In this document: piece by piece, positions 1 through 9,900 of the stretch | How positions within the stretch are numbered: the first letter of the stretch is position 1 | Layout of the letters: every line of letters begins with the position of its first letter | The notes under the pieces: generated by a model | The model's input: the letters and a program-made list of their open reading frames with translations, nothing else | Databases searched by the model: none | What the model was told of the DNA's origin: nothing | Made by a program: the position numbers and the translations under genes | NCBI GenBank assembly: GCA_023229245.1 | Contig: JALNZU010000018.1 | Span: forward strand, 1-64,000 | Origin: Bacteroidales bacterium | Lineage (GTDB): Bacteria; Bacteroidota; Bacteroidia; Bacteroidales; F082 | Length of the DNA stretch: 64,000 nt | Reading direction: 5' to 3'

Positions 1-584
1 AGTGGCCTGCCGGTTGTGATGCAGGTCCGGCTCATCCGCAGGGCGACTGGATCTCTATGGACGGAAGCTCATGGGATCATTTAGCCGGCTTTGGATTGGA
101 TTATAGCTGGAACATCCGTGCGTTGATTAACAGCGGAAGCGACTTCAACTGGTTGAGCTTTAGCCCCACTACAGGCTCTGTAGCTGCCGGAGCAACCCAA
201 TCAGTTACCGTTACTGCCGATGCGGGTGATCTGCCGGTAGGTATCTATAATGCCAATATAGTGATTGAAAGCAACGACCCCGTCAATCCGGTGAAGACAG
301 TTCCGGTAACATTGAATGTGCTTGTTGGTATAGACGAAAGCAGCATGGATCAGATCAGTGTGTATCCTGTGCCGGCTAATAGCTTGCTGCATGTCAAATT
401 AGTTGATGGTGTACGTCAGATGCGAATGATCAATATGATGGGTCAGGTAGTACATGAAACCAATCTGAATGGCGAGCTGAGTCTGACCATAGATCTTACA
501 GGCTTCCATAAAGGAGCTTATGTGATGCAGTTCATCAACGAGCAAGGTGAACGAGTGCATAAAAATATAATTATCAGTGAATAA
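1..584 (+). CDS. C-terminal part of a T9SS-exported surface protein (5' end outside window)
   Basis: The reading frame is open from base 3, so the ATG at 57 is internal and the gene begins before the window. The visible 193 residues hold the end of a domain with the motif PAGCDAGPA, then a short Ig-like segment (SDFNWLSFSPTTG to VPVTLNV), then a T9SS type A sorting domain with VYPVPAN and a final KNIIISE. The whole stretch aligns by eye with the last 200 residues of the protein at 22105-24936, so the two are paralogues. The inferred role is an exported, surface-anchored protein. The visible part does not show a catalytic or binding function. Confidence 0.85.
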   Translation, partial: WPAGCDAGPAHPQGDWISMDGSSWDHLAGFGLDYSWNIRALINSGSDFNWLSFSPTTGSVAAGATQSVTVTADAGDLPVGIYNANIVIESNDPVNPVKTVPVTLNVLVGIDESSMDQISVYPVPANSLLHVKLVDGVRQMRMINMMGQVVHETNLNGELSLTIDLTGFHKGAYVMQFINEQGERVHKNIIISE

Positions 585-604
585 TTGTTTTGGTTAAGTA
601 GATG

Positions 605-637
605 AAAAGCCGGCTCTATTCAAGCCGGCTTTTTTTA
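605..637 (+). terminator. Rho-independent terminator
   Basis: An 11-bp stem (AAAAGCCGGCT paired with AGCCGGCTTTT) closes a 7-nt loop and runs into a T tract. It lies 21 bases after the stop codon of the left-edge gene and ends that transcript. Confidence 0.9.
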
Positions 638-862
638 TTTTATATGCCAAGCCAATTTTATCATCCGCAACCTTGAAAAAAACAAAAATTAAAGCAGCAG
701 GTTTTTCACTGCGTATCCTTCCAACCAAGCCTTTACTAATTGAGTATCTGTAGCTTATATTATCTTCTTTAAGCTAATTCAATGGCATAGTTTTTCTCTT
801 ATTATTTAGACTGATTTTAAATTGCATGATTTTCTTTACCAAGAAAAAAAAGCAGTATTTTT

Positions 863-883
863 ATCCTATCAATTCGATAGGAT
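863..883. promoter_or_regulatory. Palindromic operator candidate upstream of the YceI-Rrf2 operon
   Basis: ATCCTATC and GATAGGAT form a perfect 8-bp inverted repeat around AATTC, 44 bases before the YceI start. A -7-like box TAGTTTTT at 896-903 (one mismatch to TAnnTTTG) puts the right arm where the -33 contact is expected. The last gene of the operon encodes an Rrf2 regulator, so binding by that protein is the simplest reading. That is inferred from position and symmetry only. Confidence 0.55.
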
Positions 884-926
884 TAATAGTATGTATAGTT
901 TTTAAGTTATTTAATTTCAAGTTTTT

Positions 927-1526
927 ATGAAATATTATAAAATTAAACTTCAGTTTATTTTGAGTATAGGGGTCATTTTGCTCCTCTTTACTGCAACCAC
1001 TGCTTTTGTCGGGCAGCGATCATTTAAAGTACAGAATGAAGGAAGTTCAATGGTTGTTACAGGAACTTCATCGTTGCATGACTGGAAGCTTGTTGTAAAC
1101 GATTTTAATTGCGACATGACAGCTACGGCTGATCAAGATCATCTACAGATTGATGCCGTTACTTTCAAAGGTAAGTCGAACAGCATTTCAAGCGACAATA
1201 GTTTGATGGATAAGAAGACGCATCAAGCATTGAAAACAGACAAATTCCCAGAAGTAAAATTTACCATATCGAGTAGTAAGGGATTAAGTTTAAAAGATCA
1301 GACATTCAGCGGTCATCTTGTAGGTGATTTATTCTTAGCCGGAAGAACAAAGACTGAAACCATAGAGGTGACAGGCAAACTGCTTTCGGATAATAAAGTT
1401 CAGGTAGTTGGATCAAAACAATTAAAAATGACTGATTTCGGTATCAGTCCTCCTAGTGCGATGATGGGTGCTATTAAAGCCGGTGACGAGGTAACTGTGT
1501 CATTCACCCTAGTGCTTTCCATTTAA
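927..1526 (+). CDS. YceI family periplasmic protein
   Basis: This 199-residue protein has an N-terminal hydrophobic signal segment (about residues 8-28) and then a full YceI domain: SLHDW near the start, a HQALKTDKFPEVKF block in the middle and a KMTDFGI motif near the end. The YceI family forms lipocalin-like barrels that bind isoprenoid or other amphiphilic lipids in the periplasm. It is the first gene of a four-gene run with an outer-membrane barrel, a second YceI-like protein and an Rrf2 regulator, all on the plus strand. The ligand cannot be told from sequence. The YceI assignment is firm; a role in lipid or quinone handling is inferred. Confidence 0.88.
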   Translation: MKYYKIKLQFILSIGVILLLFTATTAFVGQRSFKVQNEGSSMVVTGTSSLHDWKLVVNDFNCDMTATADQDHLQIDAVTFKGKSNSISSDNSLMDKKTHQALKTDKFPEVKFTISSSKGLSLKDQTFSGHLVGDLFLAGRTKTETIEVTGKLLSDNKVQVVGSKQLKMTDFGISPPSAMMGAIKAGDEVTVSFTLVLSI

Positions 1527-1573
1527 TATTATAAACTTATAAACCAGATATTCAATATATTAAAATATTTTCT

Positions 1574-2779
1574 ATGAAAAAGATCGTTGTATTTCTTTGT
1601 TCTATATTGATTACTTCATCAGCATTTGCTCAGCAGTTTGAAGCTCCAAAAAACAGCTTTACGTTTGAGCGATTAAAAGTAAATGTCGGAGGTGATTTTG
1701 CACTCCAGTTTCAGGCACTTGATCATTCGACCGTTAGTGTTGATCCGCTTGTGGATTTAGGTAAGAACTTCAACTTACCTTCTGCCAACCTTAACCTGGA
1801 TGTATTCTTAGCCGACGGTATAAAGCTACATATGCGCACTTATCTGTCTTCACGTCATCACAACGAGGCATGGGTAAAAGGCGGCCATTTAACTATTGAT
1901 AAGTTAGATTTCATACACCCGGGCTTTCTCGAAGAGTTGATGAAAGTGATCACTATCAGGGTAGGACTTGACGAGATCAACTATGGTGATGCTCATTTTC
2001 GCAGGACTGATAATGCCCATGCCCTCAATAATCCTTTTGTCGGAAACTATATCATGGACGCATTAGCTACCGAAGCTTTTGGAGAGTTGTATTTCCGTCA
2101 AAACGGCTTTATCGCCATGATAGGGCTTACCAACGGACATATGAATCAGACGGTAGTGAAGACCGATGGGGTGGACGATAAGATATCGCTGTACGGAAAA
2201 TTAGGGTTCGACCGTCAGATCCAGGATGAGCTGAGGCTCAGGCTTACCGGCTCATTTTACAGCAATCAGGGCGATTCGAAGAAAAACCTCTATGGTGGCG
2301 ATCGTGCCGGCGCACGCTATTTCAATGTACTTCAACCAGCCGGTGGCTCAGCTAATGACTTTTCCGGCCGATTCAACCCCGACTTCAGAAAGCTCACTGC
2401 AATTCAGTTCAACCCATTCATTCAATACAAAGGAGCTGAACTGTTTGGAGTGTATGAGATAGCTTCGGGAAGCTCAGGAGGCAGCGACGACCTGAAAGGC
2501 TCATACAGCCAGATAGGAATAGAATTGCTGTACCGCTTTGGAAAAGAAGATCAGTTTTATTTCGGAGGACGGTATAACAATGTATCAGGTAAACAGACTG
2601 AAAACGCAGAAGAACGTCATATTGACAGGATAAATATTGGTGGTGGATGGTTTATGACTAAAAATATTGTGACCAAAGTCGAATATGTGCAACAAAAGTA
2701 CTCTGGAAAGGGCTGGACAGGTGTATTCGATGAAGGTAAGTTCAACGGTGTGATGGTTGAAGCTGCTATTTCGTTTTGA
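1574..2779 (+). CDS. Outer-membrane beta-barrel protein, porin-like
   Basis: The 401-residue product has a clear signal peptide (residues 1-20, ending SSAFAQ). The rest is made of alternating polar/hydrophobic strands rich in aromatic and glycine residues, and it ends in AAISF, the aromatic C terminus typical of outer-membrane barrels. Length and pattern fit a porin or a porin-like substrate channel. It sits 47 bases after the first YceI gene and 94 before the second, so it is probably co-transcribed with both. I do not recognise a named family. A role in moving the YceI ligand across the outer membrane is only a guess from context. Confidence 0.7.
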   Translation: MKKIVVFLCSILITSSAFAQQFEAPKNSFTFERLKVNVGGDFALQFQALDHSTVSVDPLVDLGKNFNLPSANLNLDVFLADGIKLHMRTYLSSRHHNEAWVKGGHLTIDKLDFIHPGFLEELMKVITIRVGLDEINYGDAHFRRTDNAHALNNPFVGNYIMDALATEAFGELYFRQNGFIAMIGLTNGHMNQTVVKTDGVDDKISLYGKLGFDRQIQDELRLRLTGSFYSNQGDSKKNLYGGDRAGARYFNVLQPAGGSANDFSGRFNPDFRKLTAIQFNPFIQYKGAELFGVYEIASGSSGGSDDLKGSYSQIGIELLYRFGKEDQFYFGGRYNNVSGKQTENAEERHIDRINIGGGWFMTKNIVTKVEYVQQKYSGKGWTGVFDEGKFNGVMVEAAISF

Positions 2780-2873
2780 TATGATGCGGTAAGAAGAAAT
2801 ATCACTCAATAGAGAGAAGCGCTAGTAGTTAGTATCTGCGTCAAAAAGCGCCCTCTCTTTGATAAAACTTAAT

Positions 2874-3491
2874 ATGATGAATGCTCAAGCTTTAAAAATA
2901 ATTAGTTTAGTTTGGATATGGCTTCTTGTGTCATCATTTGCGATGCCACAGGAACCGGAAACAAAAGCCGGTGGATATCATACCTTCGGACGATTAGTTA
3001 TCCATGGAGCATCCAATGTAAACACCTTTGAATTAACTAACGAGATAGCTCCTGTTGTACTGAATAACACCACTATGTTTCTCGACAGCCTTATGTCGCA
3101 TCAAAAAAAATATTGGATCATCATACCGGCTAAAAACTTCCACACGAAAAACTTAGGTATCTACCGTGATTTTATGGAGTTGATCCAGGCTGATAAGTTT
3201 CCGTTTATCAGAATAGGGATTATGCACACTGATCTTCAAAAAGCGTTAGAAGACACAAAAAAAATCAGTTTTCCGGTTGAGATCATTATTGCTGGTGTCT
3301 CACGAAGCTATCATATGACATGCAGTGTAGCTCCTAATACAACAGATTTATTAGTGCTCAACGGGTCGAAAAAACTAAAGTTAACCGACTTTGAGATCAC
3401 TCCTCCCGAAAAATTTTTCGGTATTATTAAAGTCATGGACGATATAATGGTTAACTTTGATATTCCAATTTATGCATCTATCGTCCACTAA
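2874..3491 (+). CDS. Second YceI-like periplasmic protein
   Basis: The product has an N-terminal signal segment (LVWIWLLVSSFA). Its downstream layout matches the YceI protein at 927-1526: a conserved ADKFPFIRIGI block and a terminal KLKLTDFEITPP motif. It lacks the SLHDW motif and is more divergent. A TTG at 2859 would add five residues; I prefer the ATG at 2874 because the signal peptide then starts normally. Two unequal YceI proteins around one outer-membrane barrel suggest a paired carrier arrangement. It is followed 10 bases later by the Rrf2 gene. Confidence 0.75.
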   Translation: MMNAQALKIISLVWIWLLVSSFAMPQEPETKAGGYHTFGRLVIHGASNVNTFELTNEIAPVVLNNTTMFLDSLMSHQKKYWIIIPAKNFHTKNLGIYRDFMELIQADKFPFIRIGIMHTDLQKALEDTKKISFPVEIIIAGVSRSYHMTCSVAPNTTDLLVLNGSKKLKLTDFEITPPEKFFGIIKVMDDIMVNFDIPIYASIVH

Positions 3492-3501
3492 ATAAGCTAG
3501 C

Positions 3502-3918
3502 TTGAAAATTAATACTAAGACAAGATACGGTATGAGGGCTATGGTTGAAATCGCCAAATATTCTCCTGATCAGGGTATATTTCAAAAGGATGTGGCATTC
3601 AACCAAAATATCTCCAACAAGTATTTAGACCATATCATGCATGCTCTTAAAGTGGCTGGGCTTATCCGCCGCTTAGGTCACAGAAAAGGATATGTGCTTA
3701 CCCGAAATGCCGATCAAATCACTGCCTACGACATTAACAATGCATTTGAACCCGGTATCAGTGTCATTGAGTGCCTCGACTGCCTTGTGAAATGCCCAAG
3801 AGAGCCGGCATGTAGTACACAGGATTTTTGGCGACATTTGAATAAATCTATAATTGATATCTTTCAATCTACTAGCTTGCAAGATCTTTTAGAACAAGAA
3901 GCAGCTCAAAATAAATAA
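3502..3918 (+). CDS. Rrf2 family transcriptional regulator with Fe-S type cysteines
   Basis: The 138-residue protein opens with the Rrf2 signature MKINTKTRYGMRAM, so the TTG at 3502 must be the start codon. A winged helix-turn-helix fills roughly residues 1-80. Cysteines at 91, 94, 98 and 104 form the cluster-binding loop, followed by DFW as in IscR/NsrR-type members. Such proteins sense iron-sulfur status, oxygen or nitric oxide through a [2Fe-2S] or [4Fe-4S] cluster. The gene closes the YceI-barrel-YceI operon and probably regulates it, possibly through the palindrome at 863-883. Family is certain; the signal is not known. Confidence 0.9.
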   Translation: MKINTKTRYGMRAMVEIAKYSPDQGIFQKDVAFNQNISNKYLDHIMHALKVAGLIRRLGHRKGYVLTRNADQITAYDINNAFEPGISVIECLDCLVKCPREPACSTQDFWRHLNKSIIDIFQSTSLQDLLEQEAAQNK

Positions 3919-3952
3919 GGAGAGTATCCCCTAACTTGGTGTTAGGTATTAA

Positions 3953-4621
3953 TCAGGGCATATAGCCATATTTTTCGGCGAACTTACTCAGCCCGATAAT
4001 GCTTTTGGCTTTGGTTTTACTGAAGATATTCTTCCGGTGAGTTTCAACCGTTCGTTCACTGATAAAAAGACGTTCGGCTATCTGAGGTGTAGTAAGCTCT
4101 TTAGCTATCAGAACCAATATTTCTATCTCACGTTTAGTTAGTGTTACCTCAGGCCGTGTATCTTGCTGCATACCGGAGCCGTCCAATCCTGTGTTTCGTT
4201 TCTCAACCCTGTTAAACAATACATTTTGTATTTCAGAGCCTAAATACTTCAAGCCTTGTGCTACCATCTGAATCGCATGGGTCAGCTCTTGTATGCTGGC
4301 CGACTTTAAGATATAACCGGAAGCACCGGCTACTATCATCTTCTCAACATACTCATATTCATCATACATAGTGAGCGCTAATATCTTAGCCTCGGGATAT
4401 CTTTTTTTTAGTTGAGCTGTTACTTCTACTCCCGACATTTGCGGCATATTGATATCTATCAGATATACTGTAGCCTGATGTTGTTCTATTTGTTCAAGAA
4501 ACTCTACCGGATTTAATGAAAAGCCGGAAACCTCAATGCCATGCACCTCAGATAATAAGGAGCACAAGCCTTCGACAAACATCTTATGGTCATCTATTAA
4601 ATAAACTGATAAATCGTTCAT
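3953..4621 (-). CDS. NarL/FixJ-type response regulator
   Basis: The 222-residue protein has a receiver domain with acidic residues D10 and D11, phospho-acceptor D56 (YLIDINMP), T84 and K106. A LuxR-type helix-turn-helix follows from about residue 158 (LTKREIEILVLIA to the SERTVETHRKNI recognition region). It acts in the cytoplasm as a DNA-binding partner of the kinase encoded 4 bases upstream. Targets are unknown. It converges on the Rrf2 gene with a 34-base gap that holds a weak 6-bp hairpin (3930-3946). Confidence 0.95.
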   Translation of the reverse strand: MNDLSVYLIDDHKMFVEGLCSLLSEVHGIEVSGFSLNPVEFLEQIEQHQATVYLIDINMPQMSGVEVTAQLKKRYPEAKILALTMYDEYEYVEKMIVAGASGYILKSASIQELTHAIQMVAQGLKYLGSEIQNVLFNRVEKRNTGLDGSGMQQDTRPEVTLTKREIEILVLIAKELTTPQIAERLFISERTVETHRKNIFSKTKAKSIIGLSKFAEKYGYMP

Positions 4622-4625
4622 GAGA

Positions 4626-6626
4626 TCAATTACTTTCTTTGGTTTGTAAGGGTATGATAAATGTAACTATGGTTCCTTTCCCTATCGTACTGTCAATAAA
4701 CATATTTCCTTTCAGACTTTCTATTCTTGAACGGGTGCTTTTCATTCCTAACCCTTTGTTTTGTGCTAAGGCAGATGGATCGAACCCTTGCCCGTTATCT
4801 TCAATCATCACTGTGATATCTTCTTTGCTGCCAATGACTTGTATATTGATTTCACTGCCTTTGGCATGATGGAGGATATTGTTCACACTTTCAAGTATGG
4901 AGCGATACAACACATGCTCAACATATGGCTCTATCTTACCATCAACCTCATACATATCCAGATTCACATGATAATTGTCGGTCTCGTTCAAACGGTTGAC
5001 TAAATTTTTTATAGCTGCTTCAAAACCTTTTTCAATCAATACTACAGGAGCCATATTTTGTGAGATTTGCTTGATCTCCTTAAGTATCTCATTGACAGTT
5101 TCTAATGTATTACTAACTATTTTCTGATTGGTATCGCTCAATTGGTTTTCCTGGCCATTCAAGGCAGTGATATTCAACTTAGCCAACGAAAGCAAAGGGC
5201 CTACCCTATCATGTAACTCAAGACCTAATTGCTTGCGTTCCTCTATCTCAGCCTCAAAAGCTACCTTCGAACGTTCTTTAGTAGCTCTTAAATTGGCTTC
5301 GTTGATCTTTTTCTGCTGCTCGATACGAACCCTGTTGGCATAGAAATAATAAGCAGCAGCAATGAGTACTATGATAAATAAGGAAACCAAAATAATGATG
5401 TACAACATCGTATTACGCTGGTTGATCAGATAATTCTGACGCTCAATCTCTAAACGTTGTATCTCTTTGTCTTTGCTTAAATGCTGTATCTCCATATTAT
5501 AGATCACATGCAGCTTGGATTCGTCCATGACATTATCGCTCAGTTCGGTAGCTATTTTATAATGTTCCAAGGCAGACACAAAATCATGCTTTTTCTCCAT
5601 GATGCTGCTCAAAATCATGTGGCTGTTCACTATCATCTGCTTATCATTGACTAACTGAGCCAACTCCAAGGCTTGTTCAGAATGCTGCATAGCTTTATCA
5701 AGCATGCCCATCTCAATATATGTTTTGGCAAAACCAATTTGCACCTCACCTAAGATACTTTTATTTTGTATATGCTGTGCTTCCCCCTCACTCTTTGAAT
5801 AATACTGTAAAGCCATATCATACTCTGCCAGAGCAAAATAGATATCCCCTTTCGTTTTCAAAGCCGTTGACAAACTATACAACTCTTGTATAGGCTCCGA
5901 GAGATCAAGCACTTGATCAACCATGAAAAAGGCGGAGTCATAATTTTCGGTGTAAATATAGTTACGGCTCAATCCTAATAATACAAGTGTCTGACCCGGA
6001 ATGATATGGAGTTTATTAAATCTGGAGAGGGCTTCGGTAAAATGCATCTGCGACTTTTCAATGTTCTTTAACGACGCATATAACAACCCTATGTTACAAT
6101 GAACAGCAGCGATCTTATCGTATATGACACCTTTCTCATAATAGTTCAAAGCCTCAAGATAATTAGCCAATGCTTCAGGATAGTTTCGGGCATAATATTG
6201 AATACCTCCAAGATTATTATAGGTGTCAGCAAGTCGGGAATAACTGTTTAAAGCTGTTGCCTTATTTAAAGCCTTATGATAATATTCCAGGGCCAGACCA
6301 TAATCCGACTGTATCGCATAGGAAGCTCCTACTAAGTTCAATAAGCGGACTTCCCAGTCTAACTGATTAAACTCTATAGCTTGTGCAATAGCTTTCAAGG
6401 TCTTATCGCGCGCCAGATCAGGTTCGTGATACACCAAAGTTTGCAGCTTGGAGAAAAGACTGTCAATCGGTACTCCATCAACAAAAAATGACTGGCTTTC
6501 CTTTTTCTGGCTTCCGGGAAACAAGAGGAAATCGGCACATACAGGAATAACTACAAAAGAAAACAACAGCAATAAAGTTTTCCGGATACACCATGTACAT
6601 CGCCTTTTACTTTTCTTGAGCAACAT
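4626..6626 (-). CDS. TPR-containing sensor histidine kinase (NarX/DesK type)
   Basis: In order, this 666-residue protein has an N-terminal hydrophobic signal or anchor (about 15-33), TPR-type helical repeats to about residue 380, one transmembrane helix near 402-425, a coiled linker, a HisKA_3 dimerisation helix with the phospho-histidine in LGLELHDRVG (near 470), and a HATPase_c domain with an N box (ESVNNILHH) and G boxes (DNGQGFD, GLGMKS). The TPR part should lie in the periplasm and sense a protein or peptide signal. It is translationally close to its response regulator (4 bases). A -7 box TAATTTTG lies on the minus strand at 6681-6674. Confidence 0.93.
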   Translation of the reverse strand: MLLKKSKRRCTWCIRKTLLLLFSFVVIPVCADFLLFPGSQKKESQSFFVDGVPIDSLFSKLQTLVYHEPDLARDKTLKAIAQAIEFNQLDWEVRLLNLVGASYAIQSDYGLALEYYHKALNKATALNSYSRLADTYNNLGGIQYYARNYPEALANYLEALNYYEKGVIYDKIAAVHCNIGLLYASLKNIEKSQMHFTEALSRFNKLHIIPGQTLVLLGLSRNYIYTENYDSAFFMVDQVLDLSEPIQELYSLSTALKTKGDIYFALAEYDMALQYYSKSEGEAQHIQNKSILGEVQIGFAKTYIEMGMLDKAMQHSEQALELAQLVNDKQMIVNSHMILSSIMEKKHDFVSALEHYKIATELSDNVMDESKLHVIYNMEIQHLSKDKEIQRLEIERQNYLINQRNTMLYIIILVSLFIIVLIAAAYYFYANRVRIEQQKKINEANLRATKERSKVAFEAEIEERKQLGLELHDRVGPLLSLAKLNITALNGQENQLSDTNQKIVSNTLETVNEILKEIKQISQNMAPVVLIEKGFEAAIKNLVNRLNETDNYHVNLDMYEVDGKIEPYVEHVLYRSILESVNNILHHAKGSEINIQVIGSKEDITVMIEDNGQGFDPSALAQNKGLGMKSTRSRIESLKGNMFIDSTIGKGTIVTFIIPLQTKESN

Positions 6627-6932
6627 TACCTTAGAATAAATTGAACATATAATGATTTATTTAAACATCAAAACAAAATTACGCCTTTACAAAGCAAGAA
6701 ACATAGGGTCAAAGCCCTTAAAACAGCAAAATACCACGTTTTACGGATAGATATTACCAGATTCTACTGAAAGGTTAATCAATTCACTGACTGTACTTTT
6801 GTACTGTCTCGTAAATTAAGCTGTTTTATGAACTATGGTATTCTGATTATAAACTATCGTCAATACCTTTAATTAAAATCAAAATTTTATATGCAGATAA
6901 ATGTATCATAACTATAACCAAAACCTTTAGAC
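6627..6932. other. Divergent intergenic region, about 300 bases
   Basis: This gap separates the kinase from the giant repeat protein. It holds two -7 boxes in opposite directions: TAATTTTG on the minus strand (6681-6674) for the two-component genes, and TACTTTTG on the plus strand (6794-6801), which is embedded in GTACTTTTGTAC. Neither has a convincing -33 box. I see no RNA gene. Confidence 0.5.
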
Positions 6933-9900
6933 ATGAAAAATAATTTACTTTTTACATTGTGCTTATTTACGCTTTGGGCTCTGTGTGTGAGTTTGCCCGT
7001 AAGTGCCAATACTTCGACAAGCCCCGAAAAAGCCAACCCTGACTTATATCATATAGGTGTATCAGACGTTGCAGAATCCGGTAGATCATACACGCTCCCT
7101 TTTATTGAAACCTGGGGCGAAGGATCATTTGACCATCAGGACTGGACATTCGACAACTATTTAGCTAACTGGAGAGTATCTGGTTCAGGTACAAATGCAC
7201 CTTATGCACAGTTCATGTATCAGCCCAGAAACTATAACTACAACAGCTCATTGATCAGTCCGATGATTAATATTGAAGGTGTTGATAATCTGGAGCTATC
7301 ATTTGATTTCTATTTCTCGGGATATATGTATACAGGAACAGAGCATCTTACGATTTTTATCTTGGATAATGATACCTGGATTGAATTAGACAGCTATTCG
7401 AATACAGCAGATATTGAATGGATAACGCTGACTTATGATCTTGGTACTCTTCAAGGTACACATACTCAAATAAAATTTGAAGCATCAGGTGAAGACACGG
7501 ATAGATATAATAACTGGAATATTGACAACATTATGCTTGATGAGCAAAGTCAGGGAGTTGCTGCCTTCGAACTGCTGCCAACCGAGTATGACTTTGGAGA
7601 GATCAACACAGGTGAAGCCTCTAACCCGGCTACTTTCACCCTGACTAATAATGGAACAGCTGCTGGTACCGTAAATGCAATAAATATTATAGGTACTAAT
7701 GCTGCAAACTTTTCGATCATAAATATACCGGTCTTGCCTTTGACAGTAAACGCCAATGAAAGCCTCAACCTAAATCTAATATTTAGCCCTGATCAGACTG
7801 GTGAAAACACAGCTCAGCTCAATATTAGCACTGCCAATGGCGAGTTCATGGCTACTATCACAGGAACCGGAATAAGCCAGACAGTGTACAGCTTACCATT
7901 CATAGAAAACTGGAGTGAAGGATCATTTGACCATCAGGACTGGACATTCGACAACTATTTAGCTAACTGGAGAATATCTGGTTCAGGAGCTAATGCACCT
8001 TATGCACAGTTCATGTATCAACCCAGAAACTATAACTACAACAGCTCATTGATCAGTCCGATGATTAATATTGAAGGTGTTGAAAATCTGGAACTATCAT
8101 TTGATTTCTATTTCTCGGGATATATGTACACAGGTACTGAACATTTTAAAATTTTTATCTTAGATAATGATACCTGGATTGAATTAGACAGCTACTCGAA
8201 TACAGTAGATATTGAATGGATGACATTAACTTATGATCTTAGTACTCTTCAAGGTACACATACTCAAATAAAATTTGAAGCATCCGGTGAAGACACGGAT
8301 AGATATAATAACTGGAATATTGACAACATTGTGCTTGATGAGCAAAGTCAGGGAGTTGCCTCCTTCGAACTGCTGCCAACCGAGTATAACTTTGGAGAGA
8401 TCAATACAGGTGAAGCCTCTAACCCGGCTACCTTCACCCTGACTAACAATGGAACAGCTGCCGGTACAGTAAATGCAATAAATATTACAGGTGCTAATGC
8501 TGCAAACTTTTCTATCATAAATATGCCGGTCTTGCCTTTGACAGTGAACGCCAGCGAAGGCCTTAACCTAAATCTAATATTTAGCCCTGATCAGGCTGGT
8601 GAAAACACAGCTCAGCTCAATATTAGCACTACCAATGGTGAGTTCATGGCTACTATCACAGGAACCGGAATAAGCCAGACAGTGTACAGCTTACCATTCA
8701 TAGAAACCTGGGACGAAGGTAATTTTGACCATCAGGACTGGACATTCGACAACTATTTAGGTAACTGGAGAATATCTGGTTCAGGAGCTAATGCACCTTA
8801 TGCACAGTTCATGTATCAACCCAGAAACTATAACTACAACAGCTCATTGATCAGTCCGATGATTAATATTGAAGGTGTTGAAAATCTGGAACTATCATTT
8901 GATTTCTATTTCTCGGGATATATGTACACAGGTACTGAACATTTTAAAATTTTTATCTTAGATAATGATACCTGGATTGAATTAGACAGCTACTCGAATA
9001 CAGTAGATATTGAATGGATGACATTAACTTATGATCTTAGTACTCTTCAAGGTACACATACTCAAATAAAATTTGAAGCATCCGGTGAAGACACGGATAG
9101 ATATAATAACTGGAATATTGACAACATTATGCTTGATGAGCAAAGTCAGGGAGTTGCTGCCTTCGAACTGCTGCCAACCGAGTATGACTTTGGAGAGATC
9201 AATACAGGTGAAGCCTCTAACCCGGCTACTTTCACCCTGACTAATAATGGAACAGCTGCCGGTACCGTAAATGCAATAAATATTATAGGTGCTAATGCTG
9301 CAAACTTTTCGATCGTAAATATGCCGGTCTTACCTTTGACAGTAAACGCCAATGAAAGCATAAATCTGAATGTAGTGTTCAGCCCTGATCAGGCCGGTGA
9401 AAACACAGCTCAGCTAAACCTAAACACAAGCAACGGCAATTTCAATGCTACTATCACAGGTATCGGAATAAGCCAGACAGTTTACAGCTTACCATTCATA
9501 GAAACCTGGGACGAGGGAACCTTTGAATATCAGGAATGGACATTCGACAACTATTTAGCTAATTGGAGAATTTATGGATCCCAGGCGAATGAATATCGTG
9601 CGCAGTTCATGTATCAACCCAAAAATTTAAATTACACTAGCGCATTATTAAGTCCGCTTATTGATATCGAAGGTGTTGATAATCTTCATCTATCTGTTGA
9701 TTTTATGCTTTCATCTTATATGAACAGCGGAACAGAAACATTCAAAATACTTATCCTGAATGATGACAACTGGATAGAATTAGAGAGTATTTCAAATACG
9801 GGAAATATTGAATGGACAACACTTAGCTACGACATTAATATCCTACAAGGTTCAACAACTCAAATACGATTTGAGATTTCAGGAGAAGATACCGATAGAG

